Shown: positions 17,215 through 25,940 of the stretch, piece by piece
Layout: the number at the start of each line of letters is the position of its first letter
Position numbering within the stretch: position 1 is the first letter of the stretch
NCBI GenBank assembly: GCA_016841445.1
Contig: JAENZD010000001.1
Location: forward strand, 744,001-808,000
Direction: 5' to 3'
Source of the DNA: Anaerolineaceae bacterium
GTDB taxonomy: Bacteria; Chloroflexota; Anaerolineae; Anaerolineales; Anaerolineaceae
DNA: 64,000 bases
Translations under genes and position numbers: made by a program
The notes under the pieces: generated by a model
Seen by the model: the letters and a program-made list of their open reading frames with translations, nothing else
What the model was told of the DNA's origin: nothing
The model's database searches: none

Positions 17215-18384
17215 CTACTTATTACGATTAACTTCAATAAGGTGCCTTCTTAATAAATCGAACCCGACGTTTCCCGCCCATAAGGGCACATAGTCACGTG
17301 GCCCGCCATAGTAACGGGTTGTAGTAATGACACTATCGCCATCAACAAAAACAAAATGCACACCGGGTTGCTTGTTTGGGGTAAAAGCCGCACCGAAAAG
17401 GATGTGATTAGGAAGTTCCTGATGAATTCTCATCATTTTATGTTCTAAATGATTGAGATCTTCAGGCTCTTCTAAAATTGCATTCGATTGGATGCCTTCA
17501 AATCCATGTTTTTCCATTCGATGAACCATCGTACCCAAAAAACCAAATTCAACAAGGGTTAGTTTTCGCTGATTTTCCTTAAGCAATTCAATAATCTTAC
17601 TTTCGAGTGTCTCTTCATCCCGACCGTAGATTACATCACCCAGGCGAGTTTCTAATTCTTCAATGATCGGAAGGGATAAGGCACGTGCTTCTTCTTCCGA
17701 TGCTGCTTTTGCTGTTACCCGTATATCGACCTGTCCAGGGTGGGCAAGCAATCCTACAGTGGGATTTGCCAGTTCTTCAAGATCAGCAATTTTTTCATCA
17801 ATGGCTGATTCGCCCATGGAGGAGGCATGCAGGACTGTGGCTTTAATGATCTGGGTTTTTAAGGTGTACCGTTCATGAAGATATGGAATAATGTATTGGT
17901 GCAAAACATGTTCCATCTCTCTTGGGACACCTGGCAGAGAAACCACACAAGACGATTCCTGTTCAACAATGAAACAGGGTGCTGTTCCAACCTCATTTTC
18001 GATGGGGATTGCTGACTCTGGAATGTACGCTTGCCGTTTGTTGTTCGCGGTAGGCACTCGGTCAAATCGTTTAAATCGATCTTTGATCTGTTCCCATAGT
18101 TCTGGTTGGAAAACCAAATCCTGATCGACAGCATCAGCAACAGCCTGGCGCGTAGGATCATCGATCGTTGGGCCTAATCCACCCGTAGTAATGATGATAT
18201 CTGCTCTTTTGAAAGCTTCTTTGATGGTAGAAGCTATTCTGCGAGGATTATCGCCAATTGTTGTGATCCGATATATATCAATGCCGTGATCCCGTAATGT
18301 GCGTGCGATATAGGTTGAATTGGTGTCTGGAATTTCTCCCAATAATAACTCTGTTCCGATAGTAATAATTTCTAATGTAGGCAT
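17215..18384 (-). CDS. cinA: CinA-family protein with degenerate C-terminal amidase domain
   Basis: This 389-residue protein starts with a complete MoCF/CinA N-terminal domain: EIITIGTELLLGEIPDTNS, ITTGGLGPTIDDPTR, and SLPGVPREME. That domain hydrolyses ADP-ribose and related nucleotides in characterised CinA proteins. The C-terminal part has the length of the NMN-amidase (PncC) domain, but the usual ESxTGG active-site motif reads EFGFLG (279–284) and the GxxGP segment is not recognisable. The amidase activity is therefore probably lost. A strong AGGAGG site precedes ATG. It is the first gene of the cinA–amidohydrolase–glgA–malQ run. Confidence 0.85.
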   Translation of the reverse strand: MPTLEIITIGTELLLGEIPDTNSTYIARTLRDHGIDIYRITTIGDNPRRIASTIKEAFKRADIIITTGGLGPTIDDPTRQAVADAVDQDLVFQPELWEQIKDRFKRFDRVPTANNKRQAYIPESAIPIENEVGTAPCFIVEQESSCVVSLPGVPREMEHVLHQYIIPYLHERYTLKTQIIKATVLHASSMGESAIDEKIADLEELANPTVGLLAHPGQVDIRVTAKAASEEEARALSLPIIEELETRLGDVIYGRDEETLESKIIELLKENQRKLTLVEFGFLGTMVHRMEKHGFEGIQSNAILEEPEDLNHLEHKMMRIHQELPNHILFGAAFTPNKQPGVHFVFVDGDSVITTTRYYGGPRDYVPLWAGNVGFDLLRRHLIEVNRNK

Positions 18385-18445
18385 TCTTCCTCCTATTTGA
18401 TTTTAACAGATAATTCATTATTTATTCCAGTAATTGTAAAATTTC

Positions 18446-18474
18446 TTGACGCATTTGTCTCTTTAGCGTAGGAT
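18446..18474 (+). promoter_or_regulatory. Sigma-70 promoter for yraN–miaA–acyl-CoA synthetase
   Basis: TTGACG (18446–18451) and TAGGAT (18469–18474) are separated by 17 nt. The predicted start is about 17 nt before yraN ATG. Confidence 0.65.
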
Positions 18475-18497
18475 TAATCCGTTCGATTTGAGATTTT

Positions 18498-18860
18498 ATG
18501 ACTTATCAGAAAAAAATTGGCGATTTCGGAGAATTACAGGCCTCAAAATACCTTCAAAATCAAGGATATCTGCTGCTGGACGAGCATTATTCCACCCGCT
18601 ATGGAGAATTGGATCTTGTCATGCAGGCTGGGGATACCATAGTTTTTGTTGAGGTAAAGACGCGGACAACTTCAACCTTTGGTCCCCCTGAAGCCAGTAT
18701 CACGCCGGAAAAAATGGAAAAAATTCAAAATACCGGTTTGCTTTGGCTTCAGGAACATCCTGATGCTCCGGATGACTGGCGAGTGGATGCCGTTTCTATT
18801 TTACTTGATCAAAAAAATTTTATTCGGGATTTAAAACATTTTATTAATATAACCTCATGA
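18498..18860 (+). CDS. YraN/UPF0102 family endonuclease-like protein
   Basis: This 120-residue restriction-endonuclease-fold protein has the UPF0102 pattern: GDFGELQASKYLQNQGY, YGELDLVMQAGDTIVFVEVKTR containing the D…ExK core, and WRVDAVSILLD. Family function is poorly defined; a nuclease role is inferred from the fold. ATG overlap (4 nt) with miaA shows coupling. A sigma-70-like promoter lies immediately upstream. Confidence 0.88.
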   Translation: MTYQKKIGDFGELQASKYLQNQGYLLLDEHYSTRYGELDLVMQAGDTIVFVEVKTRTTSTFGPPEASITPEKMEKIQNTGLLWLQEHPDAPDDWRVDAVSILLDQKNFIRDLKHFINITS

Positions 18861-19792
18861 TTGAAAAACAAAAACTCCCACTGGTTGTGATCGTTGGTCC
18901 CACGGCAGTGGGAAAAACATCGCTTTCCATTTCTTTGGCACAAAGACTGAACGGTGAAATTGTTTCAGCTGATTCGCGCCTCTTATATCGTGGTATGGAT
19001 ATTGGTACAGCCAAACCGACTCGGGATGAAATGGCGGATGTCCCGCACCATTTGATTGATGTTGCTGATCCTGATGAGATTTGGAGCCTTGCCTTGTACC
19101 AGCGCCATGCTTACAGCGTTATCGATGCGATCCATGCCAGAGGAAAACTGCCCTTTTTGGTTGGCGGGACTGGACAATATGTGCGTTCGATCATAGAAGG
19201 TTGGCGAATCCCGCCACAAAAACCGGATCATGCACTCAGAGATTCGCTTAATCAGTGGGTAGAGAAAATTGGGGCTGATGGTCTACATCGCCGGCTAGCC
19301 ATCCTTGACGCCGAAGCTGCCAGTAAAATTGACTATCGTAATGTTCGCCGGACTGTGCGTGCATTGGAAGTTATCATGAAGACGGGCGAAAAATTCTCTG
19401 ACTTACGCCGTAAGCAAGAATGTCCGTATTTACCTATTATCTTAGGCATTGAACGTCCTCGGGAAGAGCTTTATGATCGGGTTGATCAACGCATTGATCA
19501 AATGATGGATGCTGGTTTGGTCGAAGAGATCAGAGGATTATTAGAGGCGGGATTTTCACCCGACTTACCGACAATGTCAGCAATTGGCTATGGAGAATTG
19601 ATCCAGTATTTACAGGGAAAAATAAAACTGGAAGAGGCAATCACTTTGATCAAGCGGAATACCCGGGTGTTTGTGCGGCGGCAGGCAAATTGGTTCAAGC
19701 CGGATGATCCGCGAATTAGGTGGTTTAATGGGAATGAAAATTCATTTGAAGAAATAGAAGAATATATCAGGAGTAAATTAAATGGTGGCTGA
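18857..19792 (+). CDS. miaA: tRNA dimethylallyltransferase
   Basis: This 311-residue enzyme attaches the isopentenyl group to A37 of tRNAs reading UNN codons. It shows VVIVGPTAVGKTSLSISLA (P-loop), EIVSADSRLLYRGMDIGTAKPT with the catalytic Asp-Ser pair (family DSxQxY; here DSRLLY), PHHLIDV, VGGTGQYVRSIIEG, and YRNVRRTVRALEV. The usual Gln in DSxQ is replaced by Leu, a small deviation. It overlaps both neighbours (4 and 11 nt). Confidence 0.95.
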   Translation: MIEKQKLPLVVIVGPTAVGKTSLSISLAQRLNGEIVSADSRLLYRGMDIGTAKPTRDEMADVPHHLIDVADPDEIWSLALYQRHAYSVIDAIHARGKLPFLVGGTGQYVRSIIEGWRIPPQKPDHALRDSLNQWVEKIGADGLHRRLAILDAEAASKIDYRNVRRTVRALEVIMKTGEKFSDLRRKQECPYLPIILGIERPREELYDRVDQRIDQMMDAGLVEEIRGLLEAGFSPDLPTMSAIGYGELIQYLQGKIKLEEAITLIKRNTRVFVRRQANWFKPDDPRIRWFNGNENSFEEIEEYIRSKLNGG

Positions 19793-21428
19793 AAACAAAC
19801 CCTGGTTATCTCATTATGATAAAACAGTGCCTTCTGAAATTGATATCCCTAATCACACCCTGGTTGATCTTTTTAACCAGGCTGCTGCTCAATATTCCGA
19901 TCATATTGGTGTGATTCACAACGGGGTTGAATATACCTATAAAGAGATCGATGACTGGTCAAACCGGATGGCTAGATTTTTAATCGCCCAAGGACTTGAA
20001 AAAGGTGAGCGGGTGGGTATTTTACTTCCGAATACCGTGGAGTTTGTGATCAGTTATTACGGTATTCTCAAAGCTGGTGGGGTAGTGATGGCGATCAACC
20101 CCTCATCTCGTCAACCTGAGATTGAGAATTTAGCGAGAGAATCGGGCACTAAGATCATCATATTTTCAGGATCCATTGATGGTGATATCAAGGATATTCA
20201 GAACAACACCGATATAAACTTATGTGTTGTGGTTGGGCAAAAACCGTACCATTTAACTGATTGTGATTTGACATGGGAAAAACTGATGGCTGAGTACCAA
20301 AAAGGTGATGCTATCCAGCGTATAATATTACCTGACGACCCAGCTGTTTTTCAATATTCAGGTGGTACCACTGGGACTCCCAAGTGCGCCATTGGCTTAC
20401 ACCGAAACCTCGTAGCAAATGTTCATCAGTTTGAGACCTGGTTGGTCAATACGGAGAGGGGAAAAGAAACAGTCCTGGTAGCTATTCCCGTTTATCATGT
20501 TTACGGGATGGTGTTGGGGATGAATCTTGCGGTCAAGATGGGAGCAAAGATGCTGCTGATTGAAAATCCCAGGAATTTGGACAGCTTACTTGGTGCGATT
20601 CAGGATTATCAGGCGACTATTTTCCCCGGTGTTCCCAGCTTATATGCTGCGATCAACCATTATCCCTCAGTTTTAGCAGGAAAATACGATCTATCGTCAA
20701 TTAAAGCCTGCATTTCAGGTTCAGCCACTCTTCCGCAAAGAGTAAAACAGGATTTCGAAGAACTTACAAAAGGGCACCTGGTTGAAGGGTATGGACTTTC
20801 TGAGGCTCCGACGGCGACACATTGCAACCCCATCCTGGGTGAAAACAAACCCGGTTCGATCGGTTTGCCGCTGCCGAATGTCAGTTGTAAAATTGTGGAT
20901 CTGGAAACCGGAAAGTGTGAACTTCCTGCTGGCGAAGAAGGTGAATTGATCATCAAAGGGCCGCAGGTGATGCAGGGTTATCATCTTCGCCCTGAGGAGA
21001 CCGCCCTGGCAGTTCGAGACGGGTGGTTGTTCACCGGCGATGTGGCAAAGATGGATGCGGATGGTTATTTTTACCTCGTTGACCGGAAGAAAGACGTGAT
21101 AAAAGTAGGCGGGTTCCAGGTTTGGCCTAATGAGATTGAATCCGTTTTAATGCAGCACCCACAGATACGCGAAGCTGCAGTTGCTGGTGTTATTAGTGAA
21201 GAAGAGGCAGAAGTTGCGAAAGCCTGGGTTGTCTTGCGTGAGGGGGAGTCCAGCACAATTGAAGATATTCAGTCTTTCTGTGATAAATCATTAACTCGAT
21301 ACAAGGTTCCAAAACTTATCGAATTCAGAGAATCGCTGCCAAGAACCGGAGTTGGGAAAATCTTACGTCGGGTGCTGGTTGCTGAACATTACGCAAATTC
21401 AGTAGCAAAGAAAAAGGCTGCAGATTAA
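19782..21428 (+). CDS. Long-chain fatty acyl-CoA synthetase (AMP-binding)
   Basis: This 548-residue ANL-superfamily ligase activates a carboxylate with ATP and CoA. Motifs: FQYSGGTTGTPKCAIGLH (P-loop-like), VEGYGLSEAPTATHCNP, LFTGDVAKMDADGYFYLVDRKKDVIKVGG with the hinge, and the catalytic lysine in RTGVGKILRR. FadD-type chain specificity is likely but not provable here. It overlaps miaA by 11 nt and has an AGGAG site. The last codons (KKKAAD) lie inside the ftsH terminator hairpin of the opposite strand. Confidence 0.88.
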   Translation: MVAENKPWLSHYDKTVPSEIDIPNHTLVDLFNQAAAQYSDHIGVIHNGVEYTYKEIDDWSNRMARFLIAQGLEKGERVGILLPNTVEFVISYYGILKAGGVVMAINPSSRQPEIENLARESGTKIIIFSGSIDGDIKDIQNNTDINLCVVVGQKPYHLTDCDLTWEKLMAEYQKGDAIQRIILPDDPAVFQYSGGTTGTPKCAIGLHRNLVANVHQFETWLVNTERGKETVLVAIPVYHVYGMVLGMNLAVKMGAKMLLIENPRNLDSLLGAIQDYQATIFPGVPSLYAAINHYPSVLAGKYDLSSIKACISGSATLPQRVKQDFEELTKGHLVEGYGLSEAPTATHCNPILGENKPGSIGLPLPNVSCKIVDLETGKCELPAGEEGELIIKGPQVMQGYHLRPEETALAVRDGWLFTGDVAKMDADGYFYLVDRKKDVIKVGGFQVWPNEIESVLMQHPQIREAAVAGVISEEEAEVAKAWVVLREGESSTIEDIQSFCDKSLTRYKVPKLIEFRESLPRTGVGKILRRVLVAEHYANSVAKKKAAD

Positions 21429-21440
21429 TTTCTGCAGCCT
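21411..21440 (-). terminator. Intrinsic terminator of ftsH, inside the acyl-CoA synthetase 3' end
   Basis: On the minus strand AGGCTGCAGA (21440–21431) pairs with TCTGCAGCCT (21424–21415) and runs into TTTTT (21415–21411). The stem is 10 bp and spans the stop codon of the convergent gene. Confidence 0.85.
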
Positions 21441-21464
21441 GAGTTCATTAGAAATCTTTTAGGG

Positions 21465-23321
21465 TTATACGACTTTTTCTGGAATGCCGCCGTTCTTTTC
21501 AACTGGCGTGGGGAAAATTTCGTAGAAGGCATCTGCATTCAGCGTTTCAACTTCAAGCAGCTTATTAGCAATTTGATCCAACTCACTACGATATTTACTG
21601 AGAATGGATTTGGCTTGATCATAGGCATTCTGAACGAGGGATTGGATCGAAGCGTCAATTTTCTCAGCGATATGTTCGGAGTAATCACGCTGTTCTGAGA
21701 TCTCGCGTCCCAGGAAAACAAGCTCTTCTTGCTTACCATAAACCATTGGTCCAAGTTCCTCACTCATCCCGAGGCGCATGACCATGGTGCGAGCTAACTT
21801 GGTGACCCTCTCAAGATCATTTGAAGCTCCGGATGTGATATCGTTGAAGGCGACTTCTTCAGCGGCTCGTCCACCCAGCAAAACGATCATATCGCTCATC
21901 AGTTGGCGTCGTGATTTCAAAACCCGATCTTCTTCCGGGAATGCCATTGTATAACCACCTGCTTCGCCGCGTGAGATGATCGACACTTTTTGTACCGTAT
22001 CTGCTTCAGGAAGCGCGTTGATCACAACAGCATGGCCAGCTTCATGATATGCAATGATTTTCTTCTCATTTTCGTTGATGAGACGACTTTTGCGCTCTGG
22101 CCCTGCAATAACACGCTCTATCGCTTCCATGAATTCGGACTGCTCAATGACCTTTTTATCACGGCGAGCCGCAAGGATGGCTGCTTCATTCACTAGGTTC
22201 TCAATATCAGCGCCAACGAAGCCAGGGGTTGATCGTGCAATGTCATACAAGTCCACATCGGGTGAAACAGGTTTGCCTTTGACATGAACATCGAGGATTT
22301 CCTCACGCCCTTTAATGTCAGGGCGGTCAAGTACGACACGCCTGTCAAAACGTCCGGGGCGCAATAATGCAGGATCAAGGATATCGGGGCGATTGGTGGC
22401 CGCAATAATGATTACGTTTGTGTCCGTGTCAAATCCATCCATTTCAACGAGGAGTTGGTTCAAGGTCTGTTCACGTTCATCATGACTGCCGCCCAAACCA
22501 GCACCCCGGTGCCGGCCAACAGCATCGATCTCATCCACAAAAACGATCGCTGGAGAATGGCGTTTAGCCTGCTCAAAAAGATCGCGGACACGGCTTGCAC
22601 CGACGCCGACAAACATTTCTACGAATTCAGAACCTGAAATTGAGAAGAAGGGGGTACCTGCTTCGCCGGATACAGCTTTCGCCATCAAGGTTTTTCCTGT
22701 ACCAGGTGCACCAACCAGGAGGACGCCCTTTGGAATTCGTGCTCCTAAGGCAATAAATTTTTGCGGCTCCCTTAAAAATTCAACAACTTCTTGAAGTTCT
22801 TCTTTGGCTTCATCAACACCAGCTACATCTTCAAATGTGACCGTGGGATGGTCGCCTGAGAACATACGAGCTTTGGATTTCCCAAAAGACATTGCTGCAT
22901 TGTTGCTGCCCTGGGCTTGCCGGAAGATGAACCAGAATAAACCGATCAAAATGATGAATGGCAGGATATAACTGGCGATGGAAACCAATCCAAGCAGCGG
23001 GCTTGGCAGTTGGATATCAATGATTAAACCTTCGGAAGTTAGTTCTTCCGGTGTTACACCTAATGCAACCAGCTGATCGATAAGTGGTGTGCTGGGATCT
23101 TTGGTTGATGTTTTGATATCATTATTGGTATAGGTTATCTCCAACCGACTGTCATCTTCAATGATCTGTTCAACATCACCATTTTTAATGTCTGTTGCTA
23201 ATTCATTGATGGGGATTTCTTCCTGAGCCCCAGATTGTTGATTAACTGTAAAGAATACCATCGCAATAATTGCTATAAAAAGCAATATGTAGATGATAAA
23301 CGATTGATTTCGTGATTTCAC
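21465..23321 (-). CDS. ftsH: ATP-dependent zinc metalloprotease FtsH
   Basis: This 618-residue membrane AAA+ protease degrades misfolded membrane proteins and short-lived regulators. Two N-terminal helices (about 8–26 and 111–134) flank the extracytoplasmic domain. The AAA module has Walker A GAPGTGKT (204–211), Walker B FVDEID (261–266) and second-region homology with RPGRFDR. The zinc site is HEAGH (426–430). The start is GTG 23321, preceded by GGAGG. It stands alone with its own terminator. Confidence 0.97.
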   Translation of the reverse strand: MKSRNQSFIIYILLFIAIIAMVFFTVNQQSGAQEEIPINELATDIKNGDVEQIIEDDSRLEITYTNNDIKTSTKDPSTPLIDQLVALGVTPEELTSEGLIIDIQLPSPLLGLVSIASYILPFIILIGLFWFIFRQAQGSNNAAMSFGKSKARMFSGDHPTVTFEDVAGVDEAKEELQEVVEFLREPQKFIALGARIPKGVLLVGAPGTGKTLMAKAVSGEAGTPFFSISGSEFVEMFVGVGASRVRDLFEQAKRHSPAIVFVDEIDAVGRHRGAGLGGSHDEREQTLNQLLVEMDGFDTDTNVIIIAATNRPDILDPALLRPGRFDRRVVLDRPDIKGREEILDVHVKGKPVSPDVDLYDIARSTPGFVGADIENLVNEAAILAARRDKKVIEQSEFMEAIERVIAGPERKSRLINENEKKIIAYHEAGHAVVINALPEADTVQKVSIISRGEAGGYTMAFPEEDRVLKSRRQLMSDMIVLLGGRAAEEVAFNDITSGASNDLERVTKLARTMVMRLGMSEELGPMVYGKQEELVFLGREISEQRDYSEHIAEKIDASIQSLVQNAYDQAKSILSKYRSELDQIANKLLEVETLNADAFYEIFPTPVEKNGGIPEKVV

Positions 23322-23378
23322 TTATTCCTCCAAATTATTTAATTATCATGCCATTATCAGAATTAAGACCTATCCGAT

Positions 23379-23384
23379 ATTATA
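23379..23384 (-). promoter_or_regulatory. Possible -10 element of ftsH
   Basis: TATAAT on the minus strand lies about 58 nt upstream of the GTG. The hexamer 17 nt further upstream is TGGTAA, only a half match, so this is tentative. Confidence 0.35.
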
Positions 23385-23436
23385 CCTACCTATTAAGTGG
23401 TTTACCAGTAAACTAGCTAAAAGATTAATAAAACTT

Positions 23437-24621
23437 TTAGATATTGATAATCTCATAGCATTGATGAAGTAAGGCACGATCATGTTGGGCACAATCAATA
23501 GCCAAATCGTGGAGCGTTCTCTCTGCAGTTCCAGTTTTTTGCAGGACAATAGTTAATAATCTATTGTCAAAAATTTTCTCCAACAGAATCAAAGAATGCT
23601 TGCGGTTTACAAGAAAACTGGCAAATAATTCTGATGGGTCACAGGTGCCATGATATTTTTCGGTTTTTTTATTATCTTCGATTTTTGACGAGAATTGTTG
23701 GGGACCTTGGCTCTCAATTAGGCTTTGCCACAAGGGGAGGTATACCTGTCTTTCCTTAAGGGCGAATGAACCAATAATGTCACAAAGATTTAGGTCATCA
23801 TGGGTGAATGTTCCATGCCACTTATCCTCTGGAACCATGCGAATCCAGGTGTCTAGCACGGCTGGGGTTGAACGTAAAATCGCTAACAAAATGCTTGGAT
23901 CTGAATTTAATTTTGGCGGCACCGGATCTGCCAGAAGTTTCTTTAAGAATGGTTGAACATCTGATAAGGGTCCGTGTGGCTGTCCCGGATCATGAATATC
24001 TGGGTCAACCCAGAACCTGGAATATCCAAAGGCTTCCATTGGTTGAATATCATGGTTGAAATTGTCACCTACCATCACAACTGGAGCTTCAGGCCAGCCT
24101 AAGCGTCCGAGCGCTTCAGCATAATATGCCAGGTGAGGCTTGGTGAAATGGAAGTCATCAAAAGTTGTGAAGAAAACAAAGTCTTGCGGATCCAGCCCTG
24201 CCCAATTGATTCGGTGACGTGTTGCCATTGCCGGGAATAAAGGATCGGTTGTTATCGCTGATTGAATATTTTGAGAATGGCACCATTCGATCAATGGCTT
24301 TGCAGCGGGTTTTCGAGACACTAACCGCTCGAGTTTTGGGTATTCGACATTGTAGAAATCTTTGAGGAGGGTTTTACACGCATTCTCTGTTGTTCCCAGC
24401 GGTTTATAGAAATGCTCAGCAAAGACATCTTTCAGAATCCTGCCCGGATCCTGGTTTTCAATCATTTTTTTAACTGCAAAGCGGACTTGCTGGATGATTT
24501 TCTCTTCCGGAGCCAGGAAAGAGAAGGTTTCCCCCAGCGCTTTAAAATAATAAGGAAGGAACGCAGCACCATGAGTTTGCAGCAGCGTATCGTCCAGATC
24601 AAACAGAACGGTCAGGGGCAT
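23437..24621 (-). CDS. HAD-superfamily hydrolase fused to a DinB-like domain
   Basis: This 394-residue protein begins with a HAD phosphatase: nucleophile motif DLDDT (Asp8, Asp10), a four-helix cap, TTDPLFPAM, a lysine near FTKPH, and VMVGDNFNHDIQ (acidic motif). From about residue 235 to the end it resembles a DinB/DUF664 four-helix domain: LDTWIRMVPEDKW, HDDLNLCDIIGSFALKE, and a C-terminal HDRALLHQ helix with the typical HD..HL spacing. DinB domains bind a metal and often act as thiol transferases. ATG 24621 shares one base with the TAA of the upstream gene, so translation is coupled. Substrate unknown. Confidence 0.75.
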   Translation of the reverse strand: MPLTVLFDLDDTLLQTHGAAFLPYYFKALGETFSFLAPEEKIIQQVRFAVKKMIENQDPGRILKDVFAEHFYKPLGTTENACKTLLKDFYNVEYPKLERLVSRKPAAKPLIEWCHSQNIQSAITTDPLFPAMATRHRINWAGLDPQDFVFFTTFDDFHFTKPHLAYYAEALGRLGWPEAPVVMVGDNFNHDIQPMEAFGYSRFWVDPDIHDPGQPHGPLSDVQPFLKKLLADPVPPKLNSDPSILLAILRSTPAVLDTWIRMVPEDKWHGTFTHDDLNLCDIIGSFALKERQVYLPLWQSLIESQGPQQFSSKIEDNKKTEKYHGTCDPSELFASFLVNRKHSLILLEKIFDNRLLTIVLQKTGTAERTLHDLAIDCAQHDRALLHQCYEIINI

Positions 24622-24947
24622 TAAGTTTCTTTGAATAAGTCCAGGATGGGGTGGCACTCACTGCAACCGGTGTAAGGATTTTCAACATCCTGGTGTGTTT
24701 TGGTGCAGTACGCGCTGATCTTAACTTTTTGGTTAAGTCCCAAAAAGCCTTTGGAAATTTCCCCGGATAAAACCATATGTGGACAACCGTTTGCCCTGAC
24801 GATATCCGGTACTGGACAAGTCTTGCAGTGTTTGATTTCCCATGGGGGATTTGAATCCACGATCAACCGGCATTCTTCATGGTGCCGTCCGCGGTGGTAA
24901 TCGCCATAAAAATATGGGCATTCTTTTCCTGTGGTTGGTACTCTCAC
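24621..24947 (-). CDS. Small eight-cysteine protein of unknown function
   Basis: This 108-residue protein has cysteines at 10, 26, 41, 44, 55, 81, 95 and 98, including CKTC and CSEC pairs plus several histidines (GRHHEEC). This pattern suggests two structural zinc sites or an Fe–S cluster. There is no signal peptide. I do not recognise a named family. The likely start is GTG 24947; the ribosome site is weak (GAG only). Its stop overlaps the start of the HAD–DinB gene (TAATG), so the two are likely partners. Confidence 0.7.
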   Translation of the reverse strand: MRVPTTGKECPYFYGDYHRGRHHEECRLIVDSNPPWEIKHCKTCPVPDIVRANGCPHMVLSGEISKGFLGLNQKVKISAYCTKTHQDVENPYTGCSECHPILDLFKET

Positions 24948-25025
24948 ATGAATCTCACTCTTTTTAAAACGGTATCCCCTCTCGGGGAACCGATATTAAT
25001 AAATCAGTTATTCTGTCGGGGGCTA

Positions 25026-25583
25026 TTAAACCCGAGTGATATAGTTCCCATTACGGGTATCGACCCTGATGGTATCTCCCTGTCCAACGAAAGATGGAAC
25101 CTGGACTTCCAGCCCGGTTTCTGTGATGACTTTCTTTGTGACACCTGTGGCGGTATCTCCACGAACTGAGGGTTCTGCTTTTGTAATAAGGAGATCAACT
25201 GAAATAGGCAGTTCTAAATCCAGGACCTCACTTTCGAAAAACATGAGTTTGACATCCATGTTGGCTTTCAGGTACTCAGCCTGTTCCCCGACAATACCCT
25301 TATTTACCGGATATTGTTCATAGGTGTTGTTATCCATGAAATAGAAAAACCGGTCGTCTGCATAAAGAAATTGGGCGTTATTGTAATCCAGGCGGACGTC
25401 CTGAACACGGTTGCCTGAGTTAAATGTCATCTCCAGGGTTGTTCCTTTGCGGAGATCACGTGCTTTGATGCGAATAGTTGCCTGACCCCTGCCAGGTTTG
25501 TTATGGGCATAGTCCAGAACCTTATAAAGGTCGCCATCCTGTTCAAAAGTTACCCCTTTGCGAAGTTCATTTACATCGATCAT
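25026..25583 (-). CDS. efp: Translation elongation factor P
   Basis: This 185-residue three-domain protein relieves ribosome stalling at proline runs. KOW-like domain I carries HNKPGRGQATIR, with Arg32 at the loop tip where most EF-Ps have a modified Lys (PGKG). Domains II and III follow, with MDNNTYEQYPV and the C-terminal ATGVTKKVITETGLEVQVPSFVGQGD signature. No modification gene (EpmA/B, EarP, YmfI-like) is visible in this window. The promoter is TTGTAA-17-TATAAT. Confidence 0.96.
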   Translation of the reverse strand: MIDVNELRKGVTFEQDGDLYKVLDYAHNKPGRGQATIRIKARDLRKGTTLEMTFNSGNRVQDVRLDYNNAQFLYADDRFFYFMDNNTYEQYPVNKGIVGEQAEYLKANMDVKLMFFESEVLDLELPISVDLLITKAEPSVRGDTATGVTKKVITETGLEVQVPSFVGQGDTIRVDTRNGNYITRV

Positions 25584-25624
25584 AGGTCATTATTTCCTTT
25601 TATTGTCTACAAAATAACAAAAGG

Positions 25625-25653
25625 ATTATAGCCCAGACGGGGTAGGTTTACAA
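25625..25653 (-). promoter_or_regulatory. Promoter of efp
   Basis: On the minus strand TTGTAA (25653–25648) and TATAAT (25630–25625) have a 17-nt spacer. The predicted start leaves a leader of about 35 nt. Confidence 0.6.
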
Positions 25654-25752
25654 GTCATCACAATGGCGTGAAACATGTGTGATGCCTCCGTTATTGTAAG
25701 TTATTAACGATGATCAATATAGCTTGTTTTCCTGGGGACCCATTTGATAAAG

Positions 25753-25780
25753 TTGACAGCATGGTTAAATTTATTATAGA
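25753..25780 (+). promoter_or_regulatory. Promoter of the secreted 146-residue protein gene
   Basis: TTGACA (25753–25758), a 16-nt spacer and TATAGA (25775–25780). The predicted transcript has a long leader of about 155 nt. Confidence 0.65.
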
Positions 25781-25940
25781 ATGTAAAATATAGACGTACA
25801 TAATTAATCCATCTACGCCCTCATTGCAACAACCTAATCCAGCATCTAAAACATTTTGGAGTTCTTCAGAAGGAGATGATTAATTGGAGAGAAATTTTTC
25901 CTTAAAATCAATCAATAGATGAATTAAAAAAGGAGAAAAC

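Larger units (their letters stand above)
25584..25940. other. Divergent intergenic region between efp and a secreted orphan
   Basis: 357 bp without a convincing gene. It contains an efp promoter at its left edge, a strong plus-strand promoter (25753–25780) and a leader of about 155 nt for the next gene. The leader includes a 12-codon TTG mini-frame (25884–25922) with a good AAGGAG site. No tRNA or repeat was seen. Confidence 0.6.
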
